Positions 1 to 8,302 are shown, counted from the first letter of the stretch. The stretch: 64,000 nucleotides of DNA from Noviherbaspirillum galbum (GCF_010974945.1 NZ_JAAIVB010000069.1:1-64000); one strand, 5' to 3'. Numbers and translations: made by a program. The notes: a model not told the origin generated them from the letters alone.

Positions 1-128
1 GTGGAAGTGACCGGTCGATCCATTATGTCCATGATGTCGATTGTGGACACAAACCAGGCGTGCCACACCGGTCGAATCATGCCGACGGCACATCACTTCG
101 TCCAGACGGCTCTCAAAGGACGCTTACG
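1..128. other. Unassigned edge segment upstream of a truncated repeat
   Basis: No gene could be recognised. Sequence similarity to the other GG-peptide copies starts abruptly at about base 129, so this stretch is foreign DNA joined to a broken copy of the peptide gene. It may be the edge of a mobile element cut by the window, but no terminal repeat or transposase is visible. Confidence 0.3.
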
Positions 129-256
129 GCGAAGCTGACGCTGGGGCCGAAGAAGGCGGGCATGGCAAAGGCTTTGGTGCCGCCGCGAACCGTGCTCATG
201 GCGCGGGTGTCGAGGTCGTGGGAGGCGGTCAGGTCAGAGATGGTGAGAGTAGTCAT
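113..256 (-). pseudogene. Truncated GG-leader peptide gene
   Basis: From the ATG at 256 the protein starts like the full-length copies at 3317 and 17746: the leader ends in DLDTRAMSTVRGG and is followed by KAFAMPAFFGPSVSFA. The sequence then runs into unrelated DNA and stops after 47 residues, losing the Asn-rich C-terminal half. A ribosome site (AAGGA) precedes the ATG, and the upstream 80 bases with the sigma-54 type promoter are conserved. It could still yield a leader plus a short core, but it is best read as a broken duplicate. Confidence 0.6.
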
Positions 257-320
257 GGCAATGGTCCTTGAAGAGTGAGGGTGGTTGGGTGCGTCGGCAT
301 GTCGCACTTGAACTCTCTAT

Positions 321-336
321 TGCAGGGACTGTGCCA
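321..336 (-). promoter_or_regulatory. Putative sigma-54 (-24/-12) promoter, copy 1
   Basis: On the minus strand the sequence reads TGGCACAGTCCCTGCA, which fits the RpoN consensus TGGCAC-N5-TTGCA with GG and GC separated by 10 bases. The same 16-mer occurs unchanged in front of the other two copies of this gene while the sequence further upstream differs. It would start transcription roughly 50 bases before the ATG at 256. Confidence 0.6.
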
Positions 337-842
337 ACTCCGCCAAGTGGATGGAGGGTCATGCTAAGTCATTGAAAAGAAATGGAAAGGTTTTTATATT
401 AAGGGCGCAAGGAAGATTCACCGTGGTTACCTTGCCAATAGATTGTGTGGGCCACTAGCAGACGCCCGTGAGAGTGCTGTTGGCTATTCTCCAACACCGA
501 TTCGTATGAATTACAAACAAGCGACTTTTTGCATCCGCTTTTAGCCGCTCATCTCTTAGCAAATCACCTAGTCCAAAAACGCCATGCGTTGGTACCCGCC
601 ACTTATGCCGGACGGCGATATTTCACGCCCACTGACCACATGGGCAGATCGCCGTCAGCTTGCACGTAGCGATGCATTGCAAATAAAGAGTTCGTTTCCG
701 TGGTGATTTTGTCTGTGTTGATGCAAATCACATAGAGAAGCTTGCTGCGGTTTTTCTCATTGCAACCAATCAAAGTTTCAATCGTGCAAAGCAATATGAT
801 TTCGGTAATTCTCTCTCTCAATGTTATCGGGCAAATTACAGA
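337..842. other. Long intergenic stretch, no gene supported
   Basis: About 500 bases, more AT-rich than the neighbours. One 82-codon minus-strand frame (603-851) is open, but it has no recognisable domain and overlaps the start of the lipoprotein gene. The bases next to the peptide promoter resemble those before the copy at 3317. The stretch presumably holds the enhancer side of the peptide promoter and the promoter of the plus-strand lipoprotein gene; no clear elements were seen. Confidence 0.4.
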
Positions 843-2501
843 ATGAATCAACTTCCCCGGCGCCGGTTTCTAGCCTTCCTTTCGGCAATCTTTACGACAG
901 CTTGCGGTGGCGGGGGCAGCGCAACTCCGAGTCAGGCACCGCTTTCAGGTGGTTCCCCATCGCCTGTTCCTACCCCACCGACTGCTTTGCCTGCGACCTC
1001 CAATCCTAGCCCCGTCACCCAACCTCTGCAGCCGGAACAGCACCATTCGCAACCTCCTGCGCCAGTAACGAATGTGATTCAACGAGAAAATGCCAAGACC
1101 GAACAACAAGGGGTGACAGACACCTGGTTCGTTACCGATGCGGACTACGCGAATGCAGGACAAATTGAAGGATATGCCTCTGCGACCAGTGTCGGCCGTG
1201 GAGAGTCCATTGAGTTGTTCGTCAACACGTCCGAGCCGCACTATTCCATGTCAATCTACCGGATTGGCTGGTATGGCGGCAGAGGTGGCAGGTTAGTCGC
1301 TGGACCCATCCAGCGCAGCGGTGTACGCCAGCCGAGCCCCCGCACCGATGCAGCAACCCGGCTTGTGGAGTGCCACTGGATTGACCCCTATGTTCTGACG
1401 ATCCCCAACAATCCGACAGATCCAACCGACTGGGCCAGCGGCGTCTATCTGGTCAAGCTGACTGCCGGTGTGAGCCGCAAGCAGAGCTATATTATCTTCA
1501 CGGTGCGTGATGATCTCCGGCAGTCGCCGTTGCTGTTCCAGTGCAGCGTGACGACCTATGCGGCATACAACAACTGGGGTGGCTACGATTTCTATGACAT
1601 CGACTCCCTCAACCAGAGACCGGCCTACAAGGTTTCCTTCAACCGTCCTTATCGCAATCCCCAGCGGCCGCTGAATGGCAAGGGCGCTGGCGAGTTTCTC
1701 ACCTGGGAAATCATGATGGTCCGCTTCCTCGAGCGGGAAGGCTACGACGTCAAATACTGCACGAACATTGATGTCGACGCGAACCCGCAAATGCTGACCC
1801 GCCAACGCGCATTCCTGTCTGTTGGTCATGACGAGTACTGGACCCGGGAAATGCGCGACGCCATTGAGGGAGCGCGCAATGCAGGCGTGCATTACGGCGT
1901 ATTCAGCTCCAATACCGGATATTGGCAGGTGCGGTTGGAGGGGTGCAGCCACGGCCACCCGCGACGCACTGTGGTCTGCTATAAGTATGACGCGCCGGTC
2001 AGCGACCCTCTGTACAGCACCAACCCTCCACTGGCAACGGGGCTCTGGCGCCACGGCTATCCAGGCAGGCCAGCGCGACCGGAGGCAGCGTTGCTGGGGG
2101 TGATGTACGACTACAATTCTGTGGATACGGACATCGTGATCTCCAATGCGTCGCATTGGATTTGCGAAGGCGCCGGACTGGCGAATGGCACGGCACTGAG
2201 GGGACTACTCGGCTTTGAAGTTGACCGCGTCGATCCGGCATCTTCACCGGCAAACATACAGATTATTGCATCCTCGCCATACGAGGTGATGCGCCCAGGA
2301 TGCACTGGGCCTGCATGCAGGATCGAGACGCGCCATTCGAATGTGACGTACTACACGGCGCCAAGCGGTTCAGGTGTGTTTGCCAGTGGATCGAATCAGT
2401 GGTGCTGGGGATTGGACTCTTTTGGTGAGGCAAACGGCCGGGTTCATCCTGCGGTCCAGCGCATGACACGCAACGTCCTAAACCGGTTTATTAGCAGCTA
2501 A
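843..2501 (+). CDS. Lipoprotein with N,N-dimethylformamidase beta-like domain
   Basis: A 552-residue exported protein. The N-terminus (RRRFLAFLSAIFTTACGGGG) is a signal peptide with a lipobox-like Cys at about residue 21, followed by a Pro/Ser/Thr-rich linker to about residue 95. The rest resembles the large C-terminal domain of the N,N-dimethylformamidase beta family: an Ig-like segment with YRIGWYGGRGGR, then a glutamine-amidotransferase-like fold with FLSVGHDEYW and SSNTGYWQVR. Family members are often annotated only by this domain, and the substrate here is unknown. It stands alone between GG-peptide genes, with no good ribosome site before the ATG. The domain call is fairly sure; a metal-related role is not shown. 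Confidence 0.75.
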   Translation: MNQLPRRRFLAFLSAIFTTACGGGGSATPSQAPLSGGSPSPVPTPPTALPATSNPSPVTQPLQPEQHHSQPPAPVTNVIQRENAKTEQQGVTDTWFVTDADYANAGQIEGYASATSVGRGESIELFVNTSEPHYSMSIYRIGWYGGRGGRLVAGPIQRSGVRQPSPRTDAATRLVECHWIDPYVLTIPNNPTDPTDWASGVYLVKLTAGVSRKQSYIIFTVRDDLRQSPLLFQCSVTTYAAYNNWGGYDFYDIDSLNQRPAYKVSFNRPYRNPQRPLNGKGAGEFLTWEIMMVRFLEREGYDVKYCTNIDVDANPQMLTRQRAFLSVGHDEYWTREMRDAIEGARNAGVHYGVFSSNTGYWQVRLEGCSHGHPRRTVVCYKYDAPVSDPLYSTNPPLATGLWRHGYPGRPARPEAALLGVMYDYNSVDTDIVISNASHWICEGAGLANGTALRGLLGFEVDRVDPASSPANIQIIASSPYEVMRPGCTGPACRIETRHSNVTYYTAPSGSGVFASGSNQWCWGLDSFGEANGRVHPAVQRMTRNVLNRFISS

Positions 2502-2719
2502 TTCCGACTAACCTCAGCTCACCTGATGGCAGCCACCTGTCGGGTTAGCGCTTCCAGAACGCCGCAACCAGTTGTCGCGCTAGGCACAGTACATCGTCTG
2601 TGCAGTGTGCTTAACGCTTGCCTGAGAAGAAACAATGCCTGCATCTGAGTGTTGAACCTCCTCCATATGACGATCCAGGCAAGCGTTGACGTCGCGGCAT
2701 TCCTACGCCCGGAAGCCCA

Positions 2720-2983
2720 TCACAGAGCAAGACCTGCATTTGCCCACTGTGATGGACTGACGTCGAGTTTGAGACCACCGAAGTTGGGGCCGATGACGCC
2801 GACGTTGTTCAGGGCATTGACCTGCACGTTTTGCAGCTGGGTGATGTTCTGGTTGACGCCGACATTGACGTTGGCAATCGGTCCCAGGCCCGCCAGCCAG
2901 GAATTGCCACCGCGTACAACCGTCATGGCTTCCCGATCGAGTTCCTGACTGTCAGGCAGATCGCCAATCACAAGCTTGGACAT
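2720..2983 (-). CDS. GG-leader small protein, Val/Asn/Gln-rich core
   Basis: An 87-residue protein. The first 26 residues form a double-glycine leader (SQELDREAMTVVRGG) of the type cut by C39 peptidases of ABC exporters. The remaining 61 residues alternate hydrophobic and Asn/Gln residues (for example VNVGVNQNITQLQNVQVNAL), a pattern suggesting beta-structure or a curli-like fibre. An AAGGAGA ribosome site lies at good spacing before the ATG. It is 55 bases downstream of the related gene at 3039-3317 and is probably co-transcribed. No family name is recognised, and export and cleavage are inferred from the leader alone. Confidence 0.75.
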   Translation of the reverse strand: MSKLVIGDLPDSQELDREAMTVVRGGNSWLAGLGPIANVNVGVNQNITQLQNVQVNALNNVGVIGPNFGGLKLDVSPSQWANAGLAL

Positions 2984-3038
2984 GAATTTCTCCTTCGAAG
3001 GCCGCGGGGCATCCTGAATGACGCCCCGCGCGGGTGGA

Positions 3039-3317
3039 TTAGAACAGGCTGATGTTGTTGGAGCCGTTCTGGGTCGGCTTGACGTTGGAGGTGATGCCGG
3101 AGGCAAAGGCGACGTTGTTGCCGTTGTTGACCATCGTGTTCTGTTCCTGGCCCAGACCTTGCGAAGCGCTGAAGTTGAACTCGTTGCTGGCGAAGCTGAC
3201 GCTGGGGCCGAAGAAGGCGGGCATGGCAAAGGCTTTGGTGCCGCCGCGAACCGTGCTCATGGCGCGGGTGTCGAGGTCGTGGGAGACGGTCAGGTCAGAG
3301 ATGGTGAGAGTAGTCAT
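3039..3317 (-). CDS. GG-leader small protein, Asn-rich core (full copy)
   Basis: A 92-residue protein with leader DLDTRAMSTVRGG (cleavage expected after residue 26). The core has a hydrophobic FAMPAFFGPSVSFA segment, then an Asn/Gln/Ser-rich tail with NTMVNNGNNVAFASG and ends NGSNNISLF. The ATG at 3317 is chosen over the upstream in-frame ATG (3368) because a ribosome site (AAGGA) sits in front of it and related copies start here. It is nearly identical to the copy at 17468-17746, with only a few residue changes (GLGQE versus GLAQQ, SGI versus SDI). A sigma-54 type promoter lies 65 bases upstream. Function is unknown; secretion is likely. Confidence 0.8.
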   Translation of the reverse strand: MTTLTISDLTVSHDLDTRAMSTVRGGTKAFAMPAFFGPSVSFASNEFNFSASQGLGQEQNTMVNNGNNVAFASGITSNVKPTQNGSNNISLF

Positions 3318-3381
3318 GGCAATGGTCCTTGAAGAGTGAGGGTGGTTGGGTGCGTCGGCATGTCGCACTTGAACTCTCTAT

Positions 3382-3397
3382 TGCAGGGACTGTGCCA
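3382..3397 (-). promoter_or_regulatory. Putative sigma-54 (-24/-12) promoter, copy 2
   Basis: The minus strand reads TGGCACAGTCCCTGCA, a close match to the RpoN -24/-12 consensus. It sits 65 bases before the ATG at 3317 and would serve that gene and the one at 2720-2983. No enhancer-binding activator gene is present in the window. Confidence 0.65.
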
Positions 3398-3489
3398 GTG
3401 CCGCCAAGTCGATAGCGATTCACGCTAAGTCGTTGAACAAAAAACGAATTTTCATTTCGTCATCGATAGTGGAAAGAGGCGATATGATC

Positions 3490-3860
3490 GCTTCGCTAAT
3501 GGATACTGCCGGCGTCAAGCCAACATTGGATGGGGCCCAGTCTGAAAAATGCCAACAGAAGCACACTCACCAGTTTTGCGCTGTCACTGCCACTCGCATG
3601 TTCCTGATAGTGCTCACTACCGTGCCTGAAGCGGCGTTCATAGACGCTGCCGCAAGTGGCATCCTGGAATGGATGAACAGGTGGCTGCGCAACGGGTACG
3701 GATTGGCCCCCGCTCTGCGCAGCCTGTTTAAGAACTGGCTCATCATTGGCATGGATACCTCCGATAATTTTGTCGACTTCGGCCAGCCTATTCAAACTGT
3801 GGGGGCCAAGGCAAACATGCTGCTATCCGGACCAGCTCATTGCCACCCACAGCATCCGTC
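3490..3860 (-). pseudogene. Degraded copy of the TFIIB-type zinc-finger gene
   Basis: The minus strand retains the central and distal parts of the protein encoded at 4506-4880. EVDKIIGGIH matches ELDKIIERAH, and the following segments (SGGQSVP, HPFQDATCGSVYERRFRHGSEH) match the Pro-rich linker and EEHRFGHGGEH of the intact gene. The CxxC-containing start is unrecognisable and the end is frameshifted. The plus-strand 143-codon frame here is therefore a shadow. A local duplication with copK between the two copies is the simplest reading. Confidence 0.6.
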
Positions 3861-3867
3861 CTAAGCG

Positions 3868-4164
3868 TTAATCGTTGTGTTCTTGCAGCTTGAGCAGACT
3901 AAGCCGCGCAATCTCGTTGCCGACGACGGGAATTTTCTGCCCCTCCGCAGTCTCAACGATCTCGCCCTTGTCCAGATAAACTGGGTTTCCATAGCGGTTT
4001 TCTTTTGCCATCTTCCCGTTCTTGAAGACATAGAGGATTGATCCGTCCTTTAGCGTATAGGATTGTTTAATTTCGCCACGAATAGCATGGTCGGCAAATG
4101 CCTGAGTTACAAGCGAGGCACAAAGAACAGTACCAATTGCTAAACCTATGATTGGGTTTTTCAT
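3868..4164 (-). CDS. copK: CopK-like periplasmic metal-binding protein
   Basis: A 98-residue protein with a signal peptide ending at AFA-DHA (about residue 24) and a mature part of 74 residues, the size of CopK of Cupriavidus metallidurans. The family core is clear: LKDGSILYVFKNGKM, KENRYG, GEIVETAEGQKI and GNEIARL. CopK is a periplasmic dimer that binds Cu(I) through clustered methionines. In this copy almost all those methionines are replaced and only the KNGKM methionine remains, so metal choice may differ. The ATG at 4164 follows an AAGGAAG site. It is the distal gene of the minus-strand metal cluster. Confidence 0.8.
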   Translation of the reverse strand: MKNPIIGLAIGTVLCASLVTQAFADHAIRGEIKQSYTLKDGSILYVFKNGKMAKENRYGNPVYLDKGEIVETAEGQKIPVVGNEIARLSLLKLQEHND

Positions 4165-4505
4165 GATTCTTCCTTTTAAGAGAAAAAATTTACTCCAGGC
4201 AGCATTCCTCTTGCTGACACGACACAATTGAAAGCACTATCTGCTTTCAATTACTTGCTCGTACCGGATATCGAGGTCGGATCCCGCTTACTTGCAGATG
4301 CATTCCACAACATGTCGCGGTATATAAATGACACGGCACACGCGATATTCGCCAAATCGTCGTTGCCGAGTAGTCGAACTTCGCCGGCTTTCACGCGGCA
4401 GCCCGGGCAACAAGGGGGAGCAATACGCTATTCCCGTGATTACAAGAGTTGCGGTCAGGGGTTTGCATCCGTGTCAAGCAAACTAGACGGTCGAGTTCCA
4501 AAAAG
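4165..4505. other. Intergenic stretch between copK and zinc-finger gene
   Basis: About 340 bases. No frame here looks coding on either strand and no repeat was seen. It probably contains the copK promoter, but no clear -35/-10 pair or operator could be fixed. Confidence 0.35.
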
Positions 4506-4880
4506 TTAATCAAAAAGTCGGCGTAAAAAGGACCCGGCGCCCTTGCTGTGATCGCTGTATCCGCCATGACCGGCACGCTGCTGATCACGATTATGTTCAC
4601 CACCATGCCCGAAGCGGTGCTCTTCCTGGCCACCGTAAGGAGCGCTCTGAACAGGTTGAAGAGGTGGCAGTGCAGCGGGCGCAGAGTGCCCCCAGCTCTG
4701 CTCAGCCTGTCCCGGAAATGACTGATCATCACCATGGGCACGCTCGATGATCTTGTCGAGTTCGCCACGGTCGAGCCATACGCCGCGGCAGTTTGGACAA
4801 TAGTCGATCTCGATATTCTGCCGCTCCGCCATCACGAGCTGCGTATTCTTACAGACTGGACATTGCATCATCTTCTCCAT
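4506..4880 (-). CDS. TFIIB-type zinc-finger protein
   Basis: A 124-residue cytoplasmic protein. The N-terminal 45 residues form a zf-TFIIB-like zinc ribbon, CPVC then CPNC, followed by GVWLDRGELDKI. The rest is a Gln/Pro-rich linker and a His/Gly-rich region (HRFGHGGEH), ending in a short basic tail FLRRLF. Proteins of this kind are common next to metal-resistance and membrane-stress genes; their role is unknown. The GGAGAAG before ATGATG suggests that translation may begin at the fourth or fifth codon rather than the first. A decayed duplicate lies at 3490-3860. Confidence 0.7.
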   Translation of the reverse strand: MEKMMQCPVCKNTQLVMAERQNIEIDYCPNCRGVWLDRGELDKIIERAHGDDQSFPGQAEQSWGHSAPAALPPLQPVQSAPYGGQEEHRFGHGGEHNRDQQRAGHGGYSDHSKGAGSFLRRLFD

Positions 4881-5038
4881 TCACACTAAAACTTGCAGCG
4901 TTGCCGTCACTGCCGCCCACGTGTCGCCAGTACGGCGCACGGATCGCGACGTCTTCTCGTTCAGGCAATCGTCACACGAACATTTTGGCGATGCCAATGG
5001 CAAGCAGGACCAATTGGCACCGTCGTGATTGCCAAGGA

Positions 5039-5170
5039 TTAGCGCCCTCCTTCCGGTTCATAGATGCCCTGATGCGTCGTGGTATTTGTCTTGCCACCGG
5101 ACGAGGTTGAGCCAAAGCCTGCGCAGCCCGCCAGCAGAAGAATCAGGATTGATGCAGTAATCGTTTTCAT
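5039..5170 (-). CDS. 43-residue lipoprotein
   Basis: A short reading frame on the minus strand: MKTITASILILLLAGCAG opens it with a textbook lipobox (LAGC), giving a mature peptide of about 28 residues rich in Gly, Ser and Thr and ending EPEGGR. A TTTAGGAGTAACGA ribosome region precedes the ATG. It sits between the zinc-finger gene and the small membrane protein, in line with the rest of the metal cluster. No family is recognised; the lipoprotein call rests on the signal sequence. Confidence 0.65.
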   Translation of the reverse strand: MKTITASILILLLAGCAGFGSTSSGGKTNTTTHQGIYEPEGGR

Positions 5171-5304
5171 TTCGTTACTCCTAAAAAGAGGCCGACTTTC
5201 GGCCGTTGCAGACAAATGCCAGCCCGGTGCGCAATGGCAGTTTCAGCAGATTCTTGCAGACGAACCTGCGGGACGCCCGTCGCTGGCATTCCCTGAAGAT
5301 AGAA

Positions 5305-5499
5305 TTATTTCTTACGCTTGCGTTTCAGTTGGGTGATGCGATCGGCACCCTTTGTCATGGAATGCCGTTTCGCATTTCGCTTTCTGTCGGTATACGACAG
5401 CCAGGCCATAAAACCAAAGATCAGCGCGCCGACCAGGAGCGCGCCGAATACGAGGGTGAGCATCAGGTCGTCCGTGACCAGCTTGCCTTGAATATTCAT
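5305..5499 (-). CDS. Small single-pass membrane protein
   Basis: A 64-residue protein (start chosen at MNIQGK; an ATG four codons upstream is also possible). Residues about 13-35 form one transmembrane helix (LTLVFGALLVGALIFGFMAW), followed by a very basic cytoplasmic tail ending KRKRKK. The ribosome site is weak. It lies between two lipoprotein genes of the same strand in the metal cluster, so it is probably co-transcribed. Function is not recognised. Confidence 0.55.
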   Translation of the reverse strand: MNIQGKLVTDDLMLTLVFGALLVGALIFGFMAWLSYTDRKRNAKRHSMTKGADRITQLKRKRKK

Positions 5500-5579
5500 T
5501 GCCAGAACCATTCAGTCAGTCAGTCGACACTGTCGCGCTGCATACCTCCATCTGCGCCCGTGTCAATTCGATTTGCCGA

Positions 5580-6119
5580 TCAACGCACTCGGCGCAGGCT
5601 TTCCAGCTTGCGCATGCCTTCACTCTGCTCCAACACTTTCAGCTTCGGTGTCGATTTGGAAAACAGGATATCGATCTGGTACTGCATAAAATAATTGTTT
5701 CCACCTTTCAGATCCAGGTGCAGCGACACCGGTTCGTCGGTGATTACCTCGATACGGTGGAAGCCAGCCGGCACGTCAATCACCGTATAGGTGTACAGCG
5801 CCAGTTCACTGATCGGCTTGCCATCGACAACCACAGCCGATCTGCGCAGCGGCTCCTGTGGATAAGGACGCGCCACATAGACCCTGGCGCGGTTTGCAGG
5901 CGGCGCCGCAAATGTTTTAGCCTGCGCATCTTCCTCAGCTGGTGCGAGGGGAACCTGTGCACATGGCCGCATCCGTCCTTCCCGCCTGCAGTACGTCGTA
6001 TTGTCTTGAACCCCGGGGGCGGCGCAACTGGTAATCAGAACAGTGCCACACATCATCACAAGCACGACGACAGCATATCGTCTGACAAAATAGGAGATAG
6101 AAAGGCCAGGGTTATTCAT
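5580..6119 (-). CDS. DUF2846-type lipoprotein (copy A)
   Basis: A 179-residue predicted lipoprotein: a hydrophobic signal with a Cys in LITSCAAP, then a spacer and a DUF2846-like beta domain from about residue 75 (ARVYVARPY, VVVDGKPISEL, VIDVPAGFHRIEV). The same length and motifs recur in the protein at 8927-9466, so the two are paralogues within one island. DUF2846 proteins are surface or periplasmic lipoproteins of unknown role. The start overlaps the end of the GmhA-like gene by 8 bases, which indicates co-translation. Confidence 0.65.
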   Translation of the reverse strand: MNNPGLSISYFVRRYAVVVLVMMCGTVLITSCAAPGVQDNTTYCRREGRMRPCAQVPLAPAEEDAQAKTFAAPPANRARVYVARPYPQEPLRRSAVVVDGKPISELALYTYTVIDVPAGFHRIEVITDEPVSLHLDLKGGNNYFMQYQIDILFSKSTPKLKVLEQSEGMRKLESLRRVR

Positions 6120-6699
6120 ACAATTTTGGGTGCTGATGGCGTTCGACAAGTTCGATCAGGATATGGATGACCTTGATATGCAATTCCTGTACACGGTCGG
6201 CGTAGGCGCCGCCCGGCGTGCAAATACAAATGTCGCTTAGCGTTGCCAACTCTGAGCTGGACTGTCCGGTCAGGCCGATGACCTGCACTTGCCTGTCTTG
6301 CGCCGCACGCACCGCATTGAGTACCGAAGCGCTCCTGCCGCTTGTGCTAATGGCGAGCAGCACATCGCCGGGGCGGGCGTGCGCCTCGATGTACCGGGCG
6401 AAGACGGCGTCATAGCCAAAGTCGTTGGCCACGCAGGTAATATGGGAGGCATCGCTGATGGCAGTTGCTGCAATGCCACGGCGGTCTTTCCGGAAGCGAC
6501 CAGTTAGTTCTTCGGCGAAGTGCATGGCGTCGCACATGGAGCCGCCGTTTCCACATGAAAATGCCCGGCCATCTCGCGCGAACGAGTTCGCCAGTATCGC
6601 TGATGCCTGGACTATCTTGGCCAGCGCCGCTTCGTCGGCCAGGAGCTGCTCCAGCAGACCATGTGCTTCAACGAGGGCCGTGCGAACGTGCTCGATCAT
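6112..6699 (-). CDS. gmhA: GmhA-like sedoheptulose 7-phosphate isomerase
   Basis: A 195-residue SIS-domain protein, matching the usual size of GmhA (about 192). The phosphosugar-binding loop SCGNGGS, the catalytic-Glu segment HFAEELTGRF, the AISTSGRSASV loop and the late helix with the catalytic His (ELHIKVIHILIELVE) are all present, so it should be active. GmhA makes D-glycero-D-manno-heptose 7-phosphate, the first step towards LPS core heptose. The ATG at 6699 is preferred because CAGGAGGTACAG precedes it. Its place inside a copper/zinc cluster suggests an envelope-hardening accessory. Whether it is a second copy in the genome cannot be seen here. Confidence 0.75.
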   Translation of the reverse strand: MIEHVRTALVEAHGLLEQLLADEAALAKIVQASAILANSFARDGRAFSCGNGGSMCDAMHFAEELTGRFRKDRRGIAATAISDASHITCVANDFGYDAVFARYIEAHARPGDVLLAISTSGRSASVLNAVRAAQDRQVQVIGLTGQSSSELATLSDICICTPGGAYADRVQELHIKVIHILIELVERHQHPKLYE

Positions 6700-6815
6700 C
6701 TGTACCTCCTGCTGCCGAACTGAATGCAACCGTAGATTGCCTTATGACGCTTGCCATATATCGCGGGGACGTTGCCTACCCATTCTCGGCCACCCCGCGT
6801 GCCTGACCAGGGTAT

Positions 6816-7169
6816 TTAGACGTCGCTTTCCTTTGCATGCTTGGCACATTCTGCAGCACATGCTTCACACGCCTGCTGGCAACGCGCGCAATGACTGTGC
6901 TTATCCGCATGGGGTGCGCATGCCTGTACGCAGACGCGGCACATGTGTTCACACAGTGCGCAAAAGTCGCCGTGGTGATTGGAGCCACGGGCGAGCGCTT
7001 TCATTGTCGCGGCACAGATATCTGCACAATCGAGGTTAATGAGTGCACATTGTGCCGCGCCGCCTTCGCGAATGTCTGCCGCTGCACATTCCAGGCAGGC
7101 ATGGAGAGCTTCTTCGCATGCCTCAATACAGGCCTGCAGATCTTCAGGGGAGAGAGTTGTCGCCATCAT
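6816..7169 (-). CDS. Csp-type four-helix copper-storage protein
   Basis: A 117-residue protein with about 17 cysteines spaced along helices (CIEAC, CLEC, CADIC, CALCEHMCRVC, CARCQQACEAC). This is the pattern of the DUF326/Csp family, whose tetrameric four-helix bundles store many Cu(I) ions inside the bundle. There is no signal peptide, so it would be cytosolic as in Csp3. It starts with tandem ATG codons. It lies between the CDF transporter and gmhA genes on the same strand. Confidence 0.8.
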   Translation of the reverse strand: MMATTLSPEDLQACIEACEEALHACLECAAADIREGGAAQCALINLDCADICAATMKALARGSNHHGDFCALCEHMCRVCVQACAPHADKHSHCARCQQACEACAAECAKHAKESDV

Positions 7170-7354
7170 CGTTCCTTTCAGGGATATTGATTGGGTTGAC
7201 TACTTGTGTTGCGAAGCCGCAGTAGTGACAACGCCTCGCTGCGCCGCCATGTTCCCGTCCGCCCTGCGGCAATGCGGATAGAATTCAGTCATATCCTTTG
7301 TATGCACTACACCGTCATGTAACTTTGTTCAACGACGTGCTTCTTTCTAGTCAG

Positions 7355-8302
7355 TCAATGAGAATGGGGAGCCTTTTCGTCGTGTTCCTGCGCCGCAGGT
7401 GCGAACGCGTGCACGTCACTGTCCTGCTCGCAGGGGGTGCTTTCCAACTGTATCGTCGAATGGTGAATGTCAAAGCGCTCTGCGAGCATGCTGCGGATGG
7501 CCTCGAGCTGCGAAGGCCAGTCTGCGTTCGCATCGGCACACACGACATGCACAGTGAGGCTGGCCTTGCCGCTGGAAATCGACCACACATGCAAGTCATG
7601 CAGACTAGTGACTCCGGGTTGCGCCAGAATAGCCTCCTGCACTTCTGCCAGCCCAATCCCTTCAGGCACGCCTTCGAGAAGCACATTCATGCTTTCCTTG
7701 AGCAAGGTCCAGGTGCGCGGCAGCACCCACAATCCGATTCCGACTGCAATCACCGAGTCAATCCAGGTCCAGCCCGTTCCCTGTATAAGCAAGGCGCCGG
7801 CGATCACGCCAACTGACCCGAGCATGTCGCTCCACACTTCCAGGTAAGCGCCCTTGACGTTCAGGCTTTTGTCCTTGCCTGCACTTAACAGGCGCATGCT
7901 GATCAAGTTGATGACCAAGCCCAGGCAGGCAATGATCAGCATGGCGCGCGACTGGATTTCTGGAGGGTTTTGAAGACGCTGATAAGCTTCGTACAGGATG
8001 TACAGGGCGACAAGAAACAGTAGAATCGCATTGAACGCTGCCGCCAGGATCTCGAATCGATAGTAGCCGAAGGTACGCAAATGGTCTGCCGGACGCTTGC
8101 CGATACGGATCGCCGCCAACGATATCGCCAGGGCGGCAGCATCCGTAAACATATGGGCGGCATCGGAAATGAGCGCGAGACTATTTGTCAGGATCCCGCC
8201 GACCACTTCGGCAATCAGGAAAGCCGTTGTCAGCGACAGCGCAATCCATAATGGTTTTTCGTTCTGGCCGGCAGATATGCCATGCGAATGTCCAGCGCCC
8301 AT
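7355..8302 (-). CDS. czcD: CDF-family metal cation exporter (CzcD/DmeF type)
   Basis: A 315-residue inner-membrane protein with six transmembrane helices and a cytoplasmic C-terminal domain (from about residue 210, HDLHVWSISSGKASL). The metal-site residues are visible: HMFTDAAAL in helix 2 and WIDSVIAV in helix 5. His-rich ends (GHSHG near the start, PHSH at the finish) are typical of Zn/Co/Ni CDF exporters. It exports divalent cations to the periplasm by proton antiport, feeding CzcCBA. The ATG at 8302 follows GAGGAGCAAACG; the longer upstream extension has no domain. Confidence 0.85.
   Translation of the reverse strand: MGAGHSHGISAGQNEKPLWIALSLTTAFLIAEVVGGILTNSLALISDAAHMFTDAAALAISLAAIRIGKRPADHLRTFGYYRFEILAAAFNAILLFLVALYILYEAYQRLQNPPEIQSRAMLIIACLGLVINLISMRLLSAGKDKSLNVKGAYLEVWSDMLGSVGVIAGALLIQGTGWTWIDSVIAVGIGLWVLPRTWTLLKESMNVLLEGVPEGIGLAEVQEAILAQPGVTSLHDLHVWSISSGKASLTVHVVCADANADWPSQLEAIRSMLAERFDIHHSTIQLESTPCEQDSDVHAFAPAAQEHDEKAPHSH

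Noticed and set aside
603-851. Minus-strand 82-codon frame before the lipoprotein gene
   Set aside because: No domain, no ribosome site, unusual composition, and it overlaps the lipoprotein start; treated as intergenic.
3433-3864. Plus-strand 143-codon frame
   Set aside because: It is the antisense of a decayed zinc-finger gene whose residues are recognisable on the minus strand.
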